Counted from the stretch's first letter, positions 38,279 through 48,808 are shown. The stretch is 64,000 nucleotides of DNA from an uncultured Lachnospiraceae bacterium (GCA_934351255.1 CAKRJH010000014.1:1-64000), one strand, 5' to 3'. The notes: generated by a model from the letters alone, not told the origin. A program made the numbers and translations.

Positions 38279-41074
38279 CTAATATACCACCTTCGTAGTG
38301 CTTCCTTCGGCACGGTTTTTGGTGACAACGATCTGCCGGTCAATGCGGGATTTGAGTTCTCCCACATGGGAAATGATCCCCACCAGACGGTTTCCGCTTC
38401 CCAGCTCCTGCAGGACGCGGATCGCCTGCTGCAGCGACTCGTCATCCAGCGAACCAAAGCCCTCATCGATAAACATGGTGTCCATCTGGATACCCCCGGC
38501 CGACTCCATGATCTCATCGGACAATCCCAGGGCCATGGCCAGAGATGCCTTGAAGGACTCTCCGCCGGACAGGGATTTGACATCGCGGATACTGTCATTG
38601 TAATAATCCCGGACATCCAGATCCAGTCCGGCCTGTGACCTCTGATCCGAAGCCTTTCCACGGCGCACAAACTCATATTGGCCGTCCGTCAGTTCCATCA
38701 GCCGCACATTGGCCTTGGCGATCATCCGGTCAAAATATGTCATCTGCACATAGGTCTCAAAGGCGATCTTGTCCTTTCCGGTCAGACGGCCGTTAGCCGT
38801 GTCCGCCAATACACCAACCATCCGCAGTTTCTGATCCAGTTCGGCATACTGTGCCGCCTGTGTCTGCAATTTATCACAGATCTGCCGGTTCTGGCGCAGA
38901 CGGCCTTCCAGAAGGATCCGCGCATCCTGCAGCAGATCCTTCTTCTCACGGATCTGTGCCGCCTGCTCCTCCAGTTCCTGCATATCCTCCTGCTCCGGAG
39001 CAGGCATCCCCGCAAGCTGGCTCTGCAGTTTTCCGATGAGTTCCTGTCCCACATGAAGGTCTTTCTCGGCCTGACGCAGGGTCTCCCCGGCCAGATCCCG
39101 GGCCCTGGTCAACTGCCGCAATGTCCGCTGCTTCTCCTCCAGCGTGTCCATCGCCTGCGCGCGGTCCGGATACGGCATGTTCTCCTGAAGTTCCTGAAGC
39201 TGCCTGCGCTTCTCCTCCCCGGCAGCGCGCAGTCCCTGAAGCTGCTCTGCGATCCGGCTGATCTGTGCAGTCTCCTTTTCAGAATTCTCCCTCAATTCAT
39301 GGCATTGTTCTTCCAGTTCTCTCCTGCGTTTCCCGCGCATCTTCTCCTGCTCGATCTCGCCACGGATCTGCATCTCCCGGGTCCGGATATTCTCCAGTTC
39401 CTCCCCCAGTCTGTCCTGCAACGTCCGGACATCCACAGAAGTTCCGTGTTCCTCCCTCCACAGCAGCTGTGCCTGCCGGCGGATCTCCCCGCCCGACTGG
39501 CCGATCTGTCCCGTGAACGATGCCGCCCTCTCATTGGCCGCTGTCATCTTCTGATGCAGTTTCTCACAATGCTGCTTCTGTCGATCCAGTTCCTCCTTGG
39601 ACGGCGCTCCCTCAGACAGCTCTGCCAGTCGGATATAATGCACATTTCCACAGACCGGACAGGGTTTCCCCTCCTGCTTTTTCAATTCCTGTGCCAATAT
39701 TCCCGCCTGCTCGTCCAGATAACGGCCCTCCATCGTCCGGCTGACCTCATCAGCGCTGTCATACTCCTTCTTTGCCTGCTGATACTTCTGTCTGGCTGCC
39801 TGTGCGTCCTCCTCCAGACGCACATGATGACCGCAGGCTTCCTGCAATGACGCAAGCTGTGTGCGGCGTTCCTGCAATGCAGTGTTCCCGGTCTCCAGAC
39901 GGGCCAGTTTTTCTCCTGCATCGGTCAATGTCTCCAATTCCTCCCGGCCTTTCTCCAATGCGCGGCGGGTTCTGTCCTGTTTTTGGGACATATCTTTGTG
40001 TCTGTTCTGTTCCTGCTCCTGCTTCCGCTGCAGATCTTCTAATTCCGCGCGGAGCCGGTCCACGGTATCATATTCCCGAAGTCCCGCTTCGAGCACGGGG
40101 ATTTCCCGGGACAGAGCCTCCCGGGCTCCGTCGTGCGCGGTCTCCTCCTGCAGCGCCTTTTGTGCGGTCTCACAGGCTGCCTCTCTGGCCGGCTGCCGCT
40201 GCATTTCCTCCTGAAGCTGTACTTGTACGGCTTCGCGCTGCTTTCCGGCCTCCATACGTCTGGTCAGCTCCTGCGCGGTCTTCTCCACCTCATTTTGATC
40301 CTGCTCCAGCTTCGTCACCGCGGCACGGTCCTCCTCCAGAATGTGCTCCAGGATCTTCAGAGATTCTGTCAGAGAAAACTCCCCTTTTTGTGCACGCTCC
40401 AATTCCTCCTGCTGCCCGCTCTGCGGATCACAGGCAATCTCCTGCAGATACTGTGCCACACTGCGCTGCAGCTCTGCGCTGTCATTTTCCAGTGCACGGC
40501 AGCGCTCTCCGAGTGTCTCCTGGATCTCCTGAAACCGTGAGGTATTGAAGATCTTGCGGAAGATCTGCTTGCGGGTGTCACTGCCCGCGGTGAGAAATTC
40601 CTTGAACGCGCCCTGGGCGATCATCACGATCTTAGTGAACTGGTCAAAGTCGAGCCCCAGGATCTCCTGAACCTTCCGAAGAACCTCTCCCCCTTTGGTC
40701 AGCACATCCCCATCCGGAAGCGTCAGTTCGACCCACGCCGCCTTATTGGTCATGCCCTCTCCTTTGGCCTTGCGGCGGAGCTGCTTCGGCGCTCTCCTGA
40801 TCGTATACTCCTGTCCCCGGTATAAAAAGGTCAGTTCGACCTGCGTCGGCGTATCCACAGAGGCATACTGGGAACGCACCATGGATTCGTCACGGTCATG
40901 GCCGCTCGCCTTGCCATAGAGCGCATAGGTGATTCCGTCAAAGATCGTCGTCTTTCCGGCTCCGGTGTCTCCGGTGATCAGATAGATGCCCTGTGTCCCC
41001 AGTTTGCGGAAATCCAGGATCTCCTCCCCCGCATACGGCCCGAACGCCGTCATCTTAAGTACCAGTGGTCTCAT
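38279..41074 (-). CDS. sbcC: SbcC exonuclease subunit (Rad50-like)
   Basis: A 931-residue SMC-like ATPase. The Walker A is GDTGAGKTTIFDGITYALYG within the first 55 residues, long coiled coils flank the zinc hook GKPCPVCGN near the middle, and the C-terminal half-ATPase has LSGGESFKASLAMALGLSD and TMFIDEGFGSLD. With SbcD it opens hairpins and trims DNA ends in repair. The ATG at 41074 (MRPLVLKMTAFGPY) overlaps the sbcD stop by 4 bp; an upstream extension is not used. Confidence 0.96.
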   Translation of the reverse strand: MRPLVLKMTAFGPYAGEEILDFRKLGTQGIYLITGDTGAGKTTIFDGITYALYGKASGHDRDESMVRSQYASVDTPTQVELTFLYRGQEYTIRRAPKQLRRKAKGEGMTNKAAWVELTLPDGDVLTKGGEVLRKVQEILGLDFDQFTKIVMIAQGAFKEFLTAGSDTRKQIFRKIFNTSRFQEIQETLGERCRALENDSAELQRSVAQYLQEIACDPQSGQQEELERAQKGEFSLTESLKILEHILEEDRAAVTKLEQDQNEVEKTAQELTRRMEAGKQREAVQVQLQEEMQRQPAREAACETAQKALQEETAHDGAREALSREIPVLEAGLREYDTVDRLRAELEDLQRKQEQEQNRHKDMSQKQDRTRRALEKGREELETLTDAGEKLARLETGNTALQERRTQLASLQEACGHHVRLEEDAQAARQKYQQAKKEYDSADEVSRTMEGRYLDEQAGILAQELKKQEGKPCPVCGNVHYIRLAELSEGAPSKEELDRQKQHCEKLHQKMTAANERAASFTGQIGQSGGEIRRQAQLLWREEHGTSVDVRTLQDRLGEELENIRTREMQIRGEIEQEKMRGKRRRELEEQCHELRENSEKETAQISRIAEQLQGLRAAGEEKRRQLQELQENMPYPDRAQAMDTLEEKQRTLRQLTRARDLAGETLRQAEKDLHVGQELIGKLQSQLAGMPAPEQEDMQELEEQAAQIREKKDLLQDARILLEGRLRQNRQICDKLQTQAAQYAELDQKLRMVGVLADTANGRLTGKDKIAFETYVQMTYFDRMIAKANVRLMELTDGQYEFVRRGKASDQRSQAGLDLDVRDYYNDSIRDVKSLSGGESFKASLAMALGLSDEIMESAGGIQMDTMFIDEGFGSLDDESLQQAIRVLQELGSGNRLVGIISHVGELKSRIDRQIVVTKNRAEGSTTKVVY

Positions 41075-42252
41075 CGTCCTGCACCCCCTCTCGCTCTGCG
41101 CGAACCGCCCGTCTGTATATTCTCCGTATCCAGACACTGCTCAATCAGTTCTCTCATATATTCTCTGGCCTCATCGGTCATCTCCTGTCCGTTCTGGCTG
41201 ACATAGAGTTCCTCAAACAGTTCCAGCTCGCTCTTGCTCTCCAGCTTCCTTGCCGCCTCCACCAGCGAATCCGTCCGTGTTCTCGTATTGTCATAGCTCA
41301 GTTTCATGATATACGGATAGACAGCCCGCAGTCTGCCCATCGCCTCGGGAATGATCTCCTCATCGGTCAGGATAATATGAAGATAGCCCTCCTTAAATGC
41401 CTTGCCCTCATAATAAGAACGCGACGCTACTTCCTCGAAAGATCCCCGGATCTCATACATATCCCGGAGTGGATGCAGCGGGATCTGACGGATGTCGACC
41501 GATCCCTTTTCTCCGAGGTCCACGATCGTGACACTCTTGTGATGGTTCACCTCAGACAGGGAATATTTGAGCGGAGTCCCTGCGTAGCGGATGTACTCTT
41601 TGTGCACCTGCTGCGCGCGGTGGATATGCCCCAGTGCCACGTAGTCAAACTTCTCCAGCAATGCCGCATCTACTGCCTCAAGACTTCCCACGGCCTCCTC
41701 CGATTCACAGGTCTGCGCCCCGGCCACAAACTGATGCATTACCAGCACATTGCGCTTCGTCCCGTCCATCTCCAGATGATCCAGAACCGTGGCCACCGCC
41801 TGCGTATAGTCCGCACAGTCATTGTCCGGAAACACGGCACGAACCTGCGCCGGCTTGAGAAACGGCATCAGATACACCTGCACCGGGCCGTACTCATCCT
41901 CCAGGCAGACCTCCTCTATCCCTCCGTCATAGGGCCGTGATAGATAGATCCCGCTGTCGCGCATCACCCTTCTTCCATAGGAAATGCGTGCCGCGGAATC
42001 GTGGTTTCCGCTGATGGCAAACACCTTAAGCCCCCGTTCGCGAAGGGCACAGATCAGATCATCACAGAGCTGTACCGCCTGTGCGGAAGGCTCCTGTCTG
42101 TCATAGACATCCCCCGCGATGATCACCCCCTGCACCTTCTCCTCATCCAGGATGTGACAGATCTCCTCAAACACCGCTCTCTGATCCTCGAGCATGGAAA
42201 ACTCATTCACACGTTTTCCGATATGTAAATCCGATAAATGCATTAATTTCAT
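41071..42252 (-). CDS. sbcD: SbcD nuclease subunit (Mre11-like)
   Basis: A 393-residue metallophosphoesterase nuclease. Metal motifs MHLSDLHIGK, GVIIAGDVYDR, ISGNHDSA and LGHIHRAQ occur in order in the first 220 residues, followed by the C-terminal SbcD domain. Partner of SbcC. The ATG at 42252 is the family start; the frame continues to 42285. Confidence 0.96.
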   Translation of the reverse strand: MKLMHLSDLHIGKRVNEFSMLEDQRAVFEEICHILDEEKVQGVIIAGDVYDRQEPSAQAVQLCDDLICALRERGLKVFAISGNHDSAARISYGRRVMRDSGIYLSRPYDGGIEEVCLEDEYGPVQVYLMPFLKPAQVRAVFPDNDCADYTQAVATVLDHLEMDGTKRNVLVMHQFVAGAQTCESEEAVGSLEAVDAALLEKFDYVALGHIHRAQQVHKEYIRYAGTPLKYSLSEVNHHKSVTIVDLGEKGSVDIRQIPLHPLRDMYEIRGSFEEVASRSYYEGKAFKEGYLHIILTDEEIIPEAMGRLRAVYPYIMKLSYDNTRTRTDSLVEAARKLESKSELELFEELYVSQNGQEMTDEAREYMRELIEQCLDTENIQTGGSRRARGGAGR

Positions 42253-42377
42253 AGTGCAAACCCCTGTAACCCTTTCTCTGCCCACAGACTCCGTGTCCTG
42301 GCAAAATAGTCAATTATCTACAGTATACACCCATTCCTGTCCTTTTTTATACCCCTCAACAAATATTCGATTTTCTC

Positions 42378-42406
42378 TTGTGACTCTGCTTAAAATAACG
42401 TACAAT
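42378..42406 (+). promoter_or_regulatory. promoter of the GH5 gene
   Basis: TTGTGA (42378-42383), 17 bp, TACAAT (42401-42406), 28 bp before the start codon, which has an AGGAGG site. Confidence 0.65.
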
Positions 42407-42434
42407 ATTCTTATCAAAAAAAGGAGGGCGACTT

Positions 42435-45002
42435 ATGAAGTCAAATGTTATGAAAAAGATTTTGTCCTTTGTTCTGGCAAGTGCTCTGGTCGTGTCTGCC
42501 GGCGGATTTTCCACCGTTCAGGCAAGTGCCGCCAAAGCCCCGAAACTCAGTGCAAAATCACTGACTCTGACAGTAGGTCAGAGCAAAAAACTGAAGGTCA
42601 AGAACCTGCCTGCCAAGGCGAAGATCACCTGGACAAGCAGCAAAAAGGCCATTGTATCCGTCAACAAATCCGGTAAGGTCACTGCCCGCAAGGCAGGCTC
42701 CGCAAAGATCACCGCCAAGCTGGCCTACAAGAAGAGCGGCAGGAAGCTGACCAAAAAGCTGACCGCCAAGGTAAAGGTTACCGCAGCACAGGCTACTCAG
42801 GCACCATCCGCTGCACCAGCCACCCAGGCACCTTCCGCTGCACCGGGCGCAGTTCCTTCTGCCGCTCCTACAGCAGTACCTTCTGTGGCACCTACTACCG
42901 TACCTTCACAGAAACCTACCCTGTCTCCGGATGAGCTTAAGGATCTGCTGAACCGGTCCAATCTCGGCGAAGAGCATACCTCTGCAGGCGGCATCACCAC
43001 CAAAGATAACGGACTGATGCGTACCGAACTCAGCGCGCAGGATCTCACCGATGTGATGACAGTCGGCTGGAATGTCGGAAACTCCCTGGAGCAGACCCTG
43101 GCCAACAGCTGTACTTCCCTGACAGAGGAAGAACAGGCAGCCCTGACCGACGCAGACTGGGTAAAGGGCTATGAGACCAACGCCAACAACCCGGTATCTA
43201 CCCAGAAGCTGTTCGACGGCTTAAAGCTCTATGGCATCAATACGATCCGTATTCCGGTAGCCTGGTCCAATATGATGAAACAGATCAAGCAGGATGACGG
43301 ATCTACCTATTACCAGATCAATACAGCCTATATGAACCGTGTGGAGGAAGTTCTCAACTACGCACTGAACAATGAGATGTATGTCATCATCAATGACCAC
43401 TGGGATAATGGCTGGTGGGGCATGTTCGGGGATGCCCGCGAGGATGTCCGCGCACAGGCCATGAAGAAATACGAGGATATGTGGACACAGCTCGCAGCCC
43501 GTTTCCGCGAGTACTCTGACCGCCTGATCTTTGAGGGTGGCAATGAGGAGTTCGGAGAGCGCTTCAACGACGACTGGGACAATGACGGTACCAAGGGTAC
43601 CCTGACCCAGGAAGAATATTACGCACTGACCAACGAACTGAACCAGAAATTCGTAGACATTATCCGCAAGGACGGTGTCAATGCGGATGGTTCCTTCAAC
43701 AACAATTACTACCGTATGCTTCTGATCCCGGGACTGGACACGAACCTGCATCAGACCTGCGGTGACAAGTATTCTGACAAGGCAAAGACCGGCAACGACA
43801 AGCTGACTTACGTCATGCCACAGGATACCGCCCAGAACGGCATCCGCAGACTGTTTGTCTCCATCCACTACTATGATCCACTGGGATGGGGTATCTCCAA
43901 ATCTTCCTCACAGACCTACGACACACCAAAGGGTGCTTCCGCATTCATGGACACCTGGGGCAGCGATGCAGATTATGCAGCGATGCAGGAGGACTTTGAC
44001 GCTGTCAAGGAAGCATTTACCGACAAGGGATACGCCGTGATCTTCGGCGAGTTCGGTGTGGTATCTGTCAACAAAGACGGAATCCCGGCTTACTACAAAC
44101 AGTTCTTCGAGAGCTGCAAGCAGAACAAATGCGTTGCCGTCATGTGGGACGAGGGTACACTGGTTGACCGTCAGGGTACCAAGAACAAAAAGAAAAACGC
44201 ATATTTCGCATATGACGACATCGGACAGGTGATTCAGGCATTTACCGGCTGCACCGTCTCTCTTGCCGCAGAGGCACAGAAGCTGACCACCACGACCGGC
44301 ATCCCTATGGATCCGACCTGTGAGAACCAGGATCCTCTGGTAGTCTGCACCTGGGAAGGTGATTTCATGAGAAACACCACCAATTCCGAGGCGGTAGATC
44401 TCGAGCAGATCCGCAAGAACTTCGGCGATGAATTTATCGGAAGCTACAGCGGCCAGACCGTAGGCGGTATCTTCCGCACCAAACAGGTGACCTACACAGA
44501 CGTTCCTGCTTATCAGGGACTGGAACTGACCACCAGCGCATCCAACGAGTGGTGGCATTCACACTTCCAGATGAACGACTGGAGCAAATTCAAAAAGCCA
44601 TGTATCCGCATCACCATGCACGATGACGACTTCAGTAAGTCCGCCGATCTGCAGTTAGTCTACTCTGACGAAGCGATCCACACCTCTGACAACGGCTCCG
44701 CATGGAAGTATGAGACAGACTTTGCACAGGTTCAGTTCGAGCTGACCCCGGATGGAAAGGTCGCCCAGGATGACAACGGCGTCAATATCATCAAGCGCGA
44801 TGAGAATGGCAACATGGTTCTTGCAGACACTGCATGGCAGGAGAAAGTTCTGAATCTGGATCCAAACCACCTGGAGAACTATCCGGTTGTCCTGCTGACC
44901 ACCAACAGTTTCTACGGATGTGACTTCGTGAAGATCGAATTCTGTGATGCCGCATACAATGCAGACGGAAGCGAACATACAGAGTCAACTGCCCGTAGAT
45001 AG
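42435..45002 (+). CDS. secreted GH5 glycoside hydrolase (endoglucanase-like)
   Basis: An 855-residue modular enzyme. Signal peptide at 1-32; lysine-rich Ig-like module at about 35-115; Ala/Pro/Thr linker at about 117-162; GH5 catalytic barrel at about 195-610 with VGWNVGNSLE, INDHWDNGWWG, the acid/base Glu in FEGGNEE (E371) and the nucleophile in FGEFG (E539), plus IHYYDP and VMWDEG; and a C-terminal beta-sandwich module at about 620-850 that probably binds carbohydrate. It should cleave beta-glucan, mannan or xyloglucan chains outside the cell. Followed by its own terminator and a LacI/GGDEF regulator gene. Confidence 0.9.
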   Translation: MKSNVMKKILSFVLASALVVSAGGFSTVQASAAKAPKLSAKSLTLTVGQSKKLKVKNLPAKAKITWTSSKKAIVSVNKSGKVTARKAGSAKITAKLAYKKSGRKLTKKLTAKVKVTAAQATQAPSAAPATQAPSAAPGAVPSAAPTAVPSVAPTTVPSQKPTLSPDELKDLLNRSNLGEEHTSAGGITTKDNGLMRTELSAQDLTDVMTVGWNVGNSLEQTLANSCTSLTEEEQAALTDADWVKGYETNANNPVSTQKLFDGLKLYGINTIRIPVAWSNMMKQIKQDDGSTYYQINTAYMNRVEEVLNYALNNEMYVIINDHWDNGWWGMFGDAREDVRAQAMKKYEDMWTQLAARFREYSDRLIFEGGNEEFGERFNDDWDNDGTKGTLTQEEYYALTNELNQKFVDIIRKDGVNADGSFNNNYYRMLLIPGLDTNLHQTCGDKYSDKAKTGNDKLTYVMPQDTAQNGIRRLFVSIHYYDPLGWGISKSSSQTYDTPKGASAFMDTWGSDADYAAMQEDFDAVKEAFTDKGYAVIFGEFGVVSVNKDGIPAYYKQFFESCKQNKCVAVMWDEGTLVDRQGTKNKKKNAYFAYDDIGQVIQAFTGCTVSLAAEAQKLTTTTGIPMDPTCENQDPLVVCTWEGDFMRNTTNSEAVDLEQIRKNFGDEFIGSYSGQTVGGIFRTKQVTYTDVPAYQGLELTTSASNEWWHSHFQMNDWSKFKKPCIRITMHDDDFSKSADLQLVYSDEAIHTSDNGSAWKYETDFAQVQFELTPDGKVAQDDNGVNIIKRDENGNMVLADTAWQEKVLNLDPNHLENYPVVLLTTNSFYGCDFVKIEFCDAAYNADGSEHTESTARR

Positions 45003-45134
45003 ATAAAAACGACATTCAAACGACATTTTCAACCGATTTTGGCATTTAATTTTCTGCCTGGATATGGTATACTATATCCAATATTAACCATTATTTTAGC
45101 AGAAGCTGACTGAAGGATTATGTTTAATTTTATA

Positions 45135-45159
45135 GGGAACGCATCGGCGTTCCCTTTTT
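45135..45159 (+). terminator. terminator after the GH5 gene
   Basis: Perfect 8-bp stem GGGAACGC-ATCG-GCGTTCCC followed by five T. It ends 22 bp before the next gene, leaving little room for a promoter of that gene beyond this hairpin. Confidence 0.85.
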
Positions 45160-45180
45160 GTATTATCTGGGGGAAACACT

Positions 45181-47079
45181 ATGCAGAAACGAAAAACCAT
45201 AGGACTGTTTTTAGAGGGGGATGATGTGCTCCAGGAGGGCACGATTGTGACCGCCATTCTGGAATACACCAAAGAAAAAGACTACAATATTCTGATTCAC
45301 CACAGTCTGATGAAGAAATCCATCTTCGGACAGGCTGAACTGTCGGACTCCGTCATCGCCGGCGAGGGCGCGATCTATGATCTGGCAGATTTTGAGAATC
45401 TGGATGGTATCATATTTCTCGGAGAAATTCTCCGCAAAGACGTGGTGCCGAAGCTGGTTGCCAGGGCAGACAGCTTCGGGATTCCCTGTGTCAATGTCAA
45501 TGACTACTCTAACGGCTGCTACTGCGTCAACTATGACGATGTGGTGGGCATGAAAGAGATGGTTCTTCATCTGATCCGGGAGCATGGCTGCCGCAGGCTC
45601 TGCTTCCTGTCCGGGTTCCGCGGAAACCGCGAGTCCATGGAACGCGAACAGGCATACCGCGATGCCCTGGAGGAGGAAGGGATTCCGTTCGATCCGGATA
45701 TGATCCGCTATGGGCAGTTCTACATGCCGGTCGTTGAGGAAGTCAGGGATTTCCTGACCACCCATGAGATGCCGGATGCCTTTGTCTGTGCCAATGACAG
45801 TATGGCGATCTTTACGATCGCCTATCTGGAGACACAGGGGTACCGTATCCCCGATGATGTGCTGGTCACCGGCTTTGATTCTACAACCGAGGCGATGGAT
45901 TACTCTCCGTCGATCAGTTCTGTAGTCCGCTCTCTGGCCCAGTCGGGCAGGGTTGCAGTTCAGACTCTCGAAAAACTCTGGGCTGGCGAACAGGTTCCGA
46001 AGAACCAGCTGGTACCGGCTTCCCTGCAGCTCAACCAGAGCTGTGGCTGTGTCCCGGCCAAAGAGAAGGATTACAACAAAGTCGTTCAGGAAAAATGCAG
46101 CATCCTGACCAACCAGGACATCTTTATCCACTACATTTCCGAATTCTGGAGAACCAACACGACAGCAGACACCATAGAGAACCTCTTCCGTATCATCTGT
46201 TCCTATCTCCACTTTTTTGATATCGATGAGATCCGTTTCGTGATCTGCGCTGACATCTTCGGAAAACGCCAGCGTCCGGATGATGTTACGCTATACGGTT
46301 ATTCCCAGAATCTGACTCTGGTCACCTGGAAAAGGGATCAGGAGGTCACCTTTGAAAATGTATTCTATCCGAACATTCTGCCTCCTGTCGACTATGACGG
46401 ACCGGAACGGATTCATAATATTTATATCCCGATGTTCTTCCAGAACCGTACCATCGGTTATCTCTGGCTGTCGCTGGATCACTGTATTCCGCAGCAGCCT
46501 ATGCTCAACAGTTATCTGACCAATGTCAACAGCGCGATCTGTGACTTCTGTCTGATCAAGGAAAAAGACGTCCTCCTCAGCCAGCTTGACAATATGTACG
46601 TCCGCGATGAACTGACCAAACTCTACAACCGTTTCGGCATGCAGCGCTATGTCGTGGATCTCTACAACCGCTGTCAGAAAAATCATGAGATGATGATGTG
46701 TATTGCAATGGATCTGGATGGCCTCAAAAAGATCAATGACACCTACGGACACTCCGCCGGTGACAATGCCATCGTTCAGATTGCCAATGCCATGCGTCAG
46801 TCCTCCGTCAACCATGAGATCTGCATCCGCAGTGGCGGCGATGAATTTTTCGTCTTTGGCAAAGCGGATTCGCAGAAAGATCCCGCCGAATTTGTACGCC
46901 GCGTGGAAGATGTCCTGGAGGGCTATGAAGCGATGAATTCATGGCCATATCAGGTACAGTGCAGCAGCGGTTACTGTGTTCACTTTGCCGACGAAATTTC
47001 GATGGAAGAAATGATGTCTGAGGCGGATGCGATGCTCTATCAGGTGAAAGAGCGCCGCAAGACCCGCCGCAAAGATTAA
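45181..47079 (+). CDS. LacI-type ligand-sensor diguanylate cyclase (GGDEF)
   Basis: A 632-residue protein. Residues 1-290 are a periplasmic-binding-protein fold of the LacI/GalR effector type (KRKTIGLFLEGDD at the start, VCANDSMAIFTIAYLETQGYRIPDDVLVTGFDST), without the DNA-binding HTH and without a signal peptide or membrane helix. A middle region of 180 residues, perhaps GAF-like, follows. The C-terminus is a GGDEF domain (DELTKLYNRFGM, DLDGLKKINDTYGHSAGDN, active SGGDEFF) that should make cyclic di-GMP. It probably links a cytoplasmic sugar signal to c-di-GMP. It lies between GH5 and GH32 genes. Confidence 0.88.
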   Translation: MQKRKTIGLFLEGDDVLQEGTIVTAILEYTKEKDYNILIHHSLMKKSIFGQAELSDSVIAGEGAIYDLADFENLDGIIFLGEILRKDVVPKLVARADSFGIPCVNVNDYSNGCYCVNYDDVVGMKEMVLHLIREHGCRRLCFLSGFRGNRESMEREQAYRDALEEEGIPFDPDMIRYGQFYMPVVEEVRDFLTTHEMPDAFVCANDSMAIFTIAYLETQGYRIPDDVLVTGFDSTTEAMDYSPSISSVVRSLAQSGRVAVQTLEKLWAGEQVPKNQLVPASLQLNQSCGCVPAKEKDYNKVVQEKCSILTNQDIFIHYISEFWRTNTTADTIENLFRIICSYLHFFDIDEIRFVICADIFGKRQRPDDVTLYGYSQNLTLVTWKRDQEVTFENVFYPNILPPVDYDGPERIHNIYIPMFFQNRTIGYLWLSLDHCIPQQPMLNSYLTNVNSAICDFCLIKEKDVLLSQLDNMYVRDELTKLYNRFGMQRYVVDLYNRCQKNHEMMMCIAMDLDGLKKINDTYGHSAGDNAIVQIANAMRQSSVNHEICIRSGGDEFFVFGKADSQKDPAEFVRRVEDVLEGYEAMNSWPYQVQCSSGYCVHFADEISMEEMMSEADAMLYQVKERRKTRRKD

Positions 47080-47092
47080 GTTTATAGAGAGC

Positions 47093-47137
47093 AAAATCCG
47101 GACGGGATTCTAATACATAGAACCCGTCCGGATTTTT
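47093..47137. terminator. bidirectional terminator between convergent genes
   Basis: A 13-bp stem AAATCCGGACGGG / CCCGTCCGGATTT with a 17-nt loop and T/A runs on both sides, between the GGDEF gene (+) and the GH32 gene (-). Confidence 0.85.
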
Positions 47138-48683
47138 ATTTTACTACGAGTGCACGGAGTGGCCAGCACACGACACGTCCGCTTCCCAGATGTGAAAATG
47201 CTGTCGCCTCGCCCTCCATATAAAAACGACTTGTAAATACCGTCTGACCACCATTCAGATACACCTCGATCACAGAGGTGTCAAGATAGATCTGTACCTG
47301 GTCCAGGCGGTTTATTTTGGCCAGTCGCTGTTTTCTTCCGCGGCCGATCTCGTTCGCCTTCGGACCGACAAATTCCATACAGAAGATGCCCTCCTCATAA
47401 CTCAGGCAGATACCGCTCTTGCCCTGCATAAGCTGCCATGAAAACGGCTTGTCCATCAGTTCGGTCATCTCCCATTCCCAGGCTCCACGGGTTCCATCGG
47501 ACTTCTCGCTGCGGCTCTGGAACAACTCCAGCGGACGATCCACGGATTTATGATCTGAGCCATATTCCTCAGCATCCCCGCGCAGGGTACGATACTCCTC
47601 CAGAGGCTTCTGTTTCAGACATCCATCCTCCCAGATGATCTCTCTCATCATGGTCAGACAGTGCTGCCATCCCTGCTCCACAGTCGGCTCATTGTCATAT
47701 TCCGCGTCCGGCATACCGGCCCAGCCCATAAGGATACGGCGTCCCTGCTCATCTTCAAAGGTCTGTGGTGCATAGAAATCAAATCCCATGTCCCACTCCT
47801 TGAAATCACCCAGTTCCAGCTCGGCTGCTGCCGTGTGCGCCGGATCCTGATGAAGCACACAATATCCCGACTGGTATTTGTTCTGAAACTGATATTCCCT
47901 TGCCTCGATTCCCTGAGGAGACATGGAAAGAACAGATACCTGTGGAAGACGGAAATAGTCCGGACATTCCCACATATAGCCAAACTCCTGCATACTGCTG
48001 ATCTCTTTTTTTACGGTCCAGTTCCGGCCATCCTCAGATGCCAGAAGAAGGATCGCTCCGGTGTCTCCGGAAGAGGTATCACTGACGAACTCCGGTCTGG
48101 AGGTGATGTTCTTTCGCTCCTCCCACTTGCTGATCCCCTGCAGCATTGCATAGAAATCGCGGCGTCCGCCCAGAACCATATAATATCTGCCGTCCTGCTC
48201 CCAGACCTTGGGATCTCTGACATGACAGGTGAAATGTGCCGGGTAATCTTCATTGCCCAGAACCTTTTCCTTGGCGGAGAATGTCCGTCCATCGGTGCTG
48301 GACACCCGCACGGTATTGCCCTGGCGTCCCTCATAGATCTTCAGAGGATCTGCTTCATCCTCCACATTGCCGGTGTAATACAGTACCATCTCCGGCCCCT
48401 GCGGTGTCTGATGAACCAGGGCAGAGCCGGAATACACACCGTCCCGGTCAAATGCTTCGTCCGGCTCCAGCGCAGTTCCCACAAATTCCCAGCTGATCAG
48501 ATCTTTGCTGATGTAATGTCCCCAGCTTCTCTTACCCCTGCCCTGTGCATCCTGAGGCGTATACTGGAAAAATACGTGGTACTCCCCCTGAAACTGGCAG
48601 AGTCCATTCGGATCATTGAGCCAGCCTGTCGGCGGCTGCAGATGAAAATATAAACGATATGGGTCTTTGTCTCTTCTAGTCAT
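47136..48683 (-). CDS. GH32 beta-fructosidase (sucrose/fructan hydrolase)
   Basis: A 515-residue cytoplasmic-looking enzyme without signal peptide. The nucleophile is in GWLNDPNGLCQF, followed by VFFQY, the RDPKVW stabiliser and WECPDYF with the acid/base Glu; the C-terminal beta-sandwich contains DTSVIEVYLNGGQTVFTSRFY. It hydrolyses sucrose, sucrose-6-phosphate or short fructans. The ATG at 48683 (MTRRDKDPYRLYFH) is used; the frame starts 15 bp earlier. It is divergent from nadE and convergent with the LacI/GGDEF gene. Confidence 0.93.
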   Translation of the reverse strand: MTRRDKDPYRLYFHLQPPTGWLNDPNGLCQFQGEYHVFFQYTPQDAQGRGKRSWGHYISKDLISWEFVGTALEPDEAFDRDGVYSGSALVHQTPQGPEMVLYYTGNVEDEADPLKIYEGRQGNTVRVSSTDGRTFSAKEKVLGNEDYPAHFTCHVRDPKVWEQDGRYYMVLGGRRDFYAMLQGISKWEERKNITSRPEFVSDTSSGDTGAILLLASEDGRNWTVKKEISSMQEFGYMWECPDYFRLPQVSVLSMSPQGIEAREYQFQNKYQSGYCVLHQDPAHTAAAELELGDFKEWDMGFDFYAPQTFEDEQGRRILMGWAGMPDAEYDNEPTVEQGWQHCLTMMREIIWEDGCLKQKPLEEYRTLRGDAEEYGSDHKSVDRPLELFQSRSEKSDGTRGAWEWEMTELMDKPFSWQLMQGKSGICLSYEEGIFCMEFVGPKANEIGRGRKQRLAKINRLDQVQIYLDTSVIEVYLNGGQTVFTSRFYMEGEATAFSHLGSGRVVCWPLRALVVK

Positions 48684-48808
48684 ATACTTCCCTCTCAATC
48701 ATTTCTTTTCTTCATTGTAACGTATCCGCCACTGGTTTTCTACTGCAATCTTTGGTATATTGAAATTATCCGATATAGATCAATGATGTAGAAATGGAGC
48801 GTAACGCG

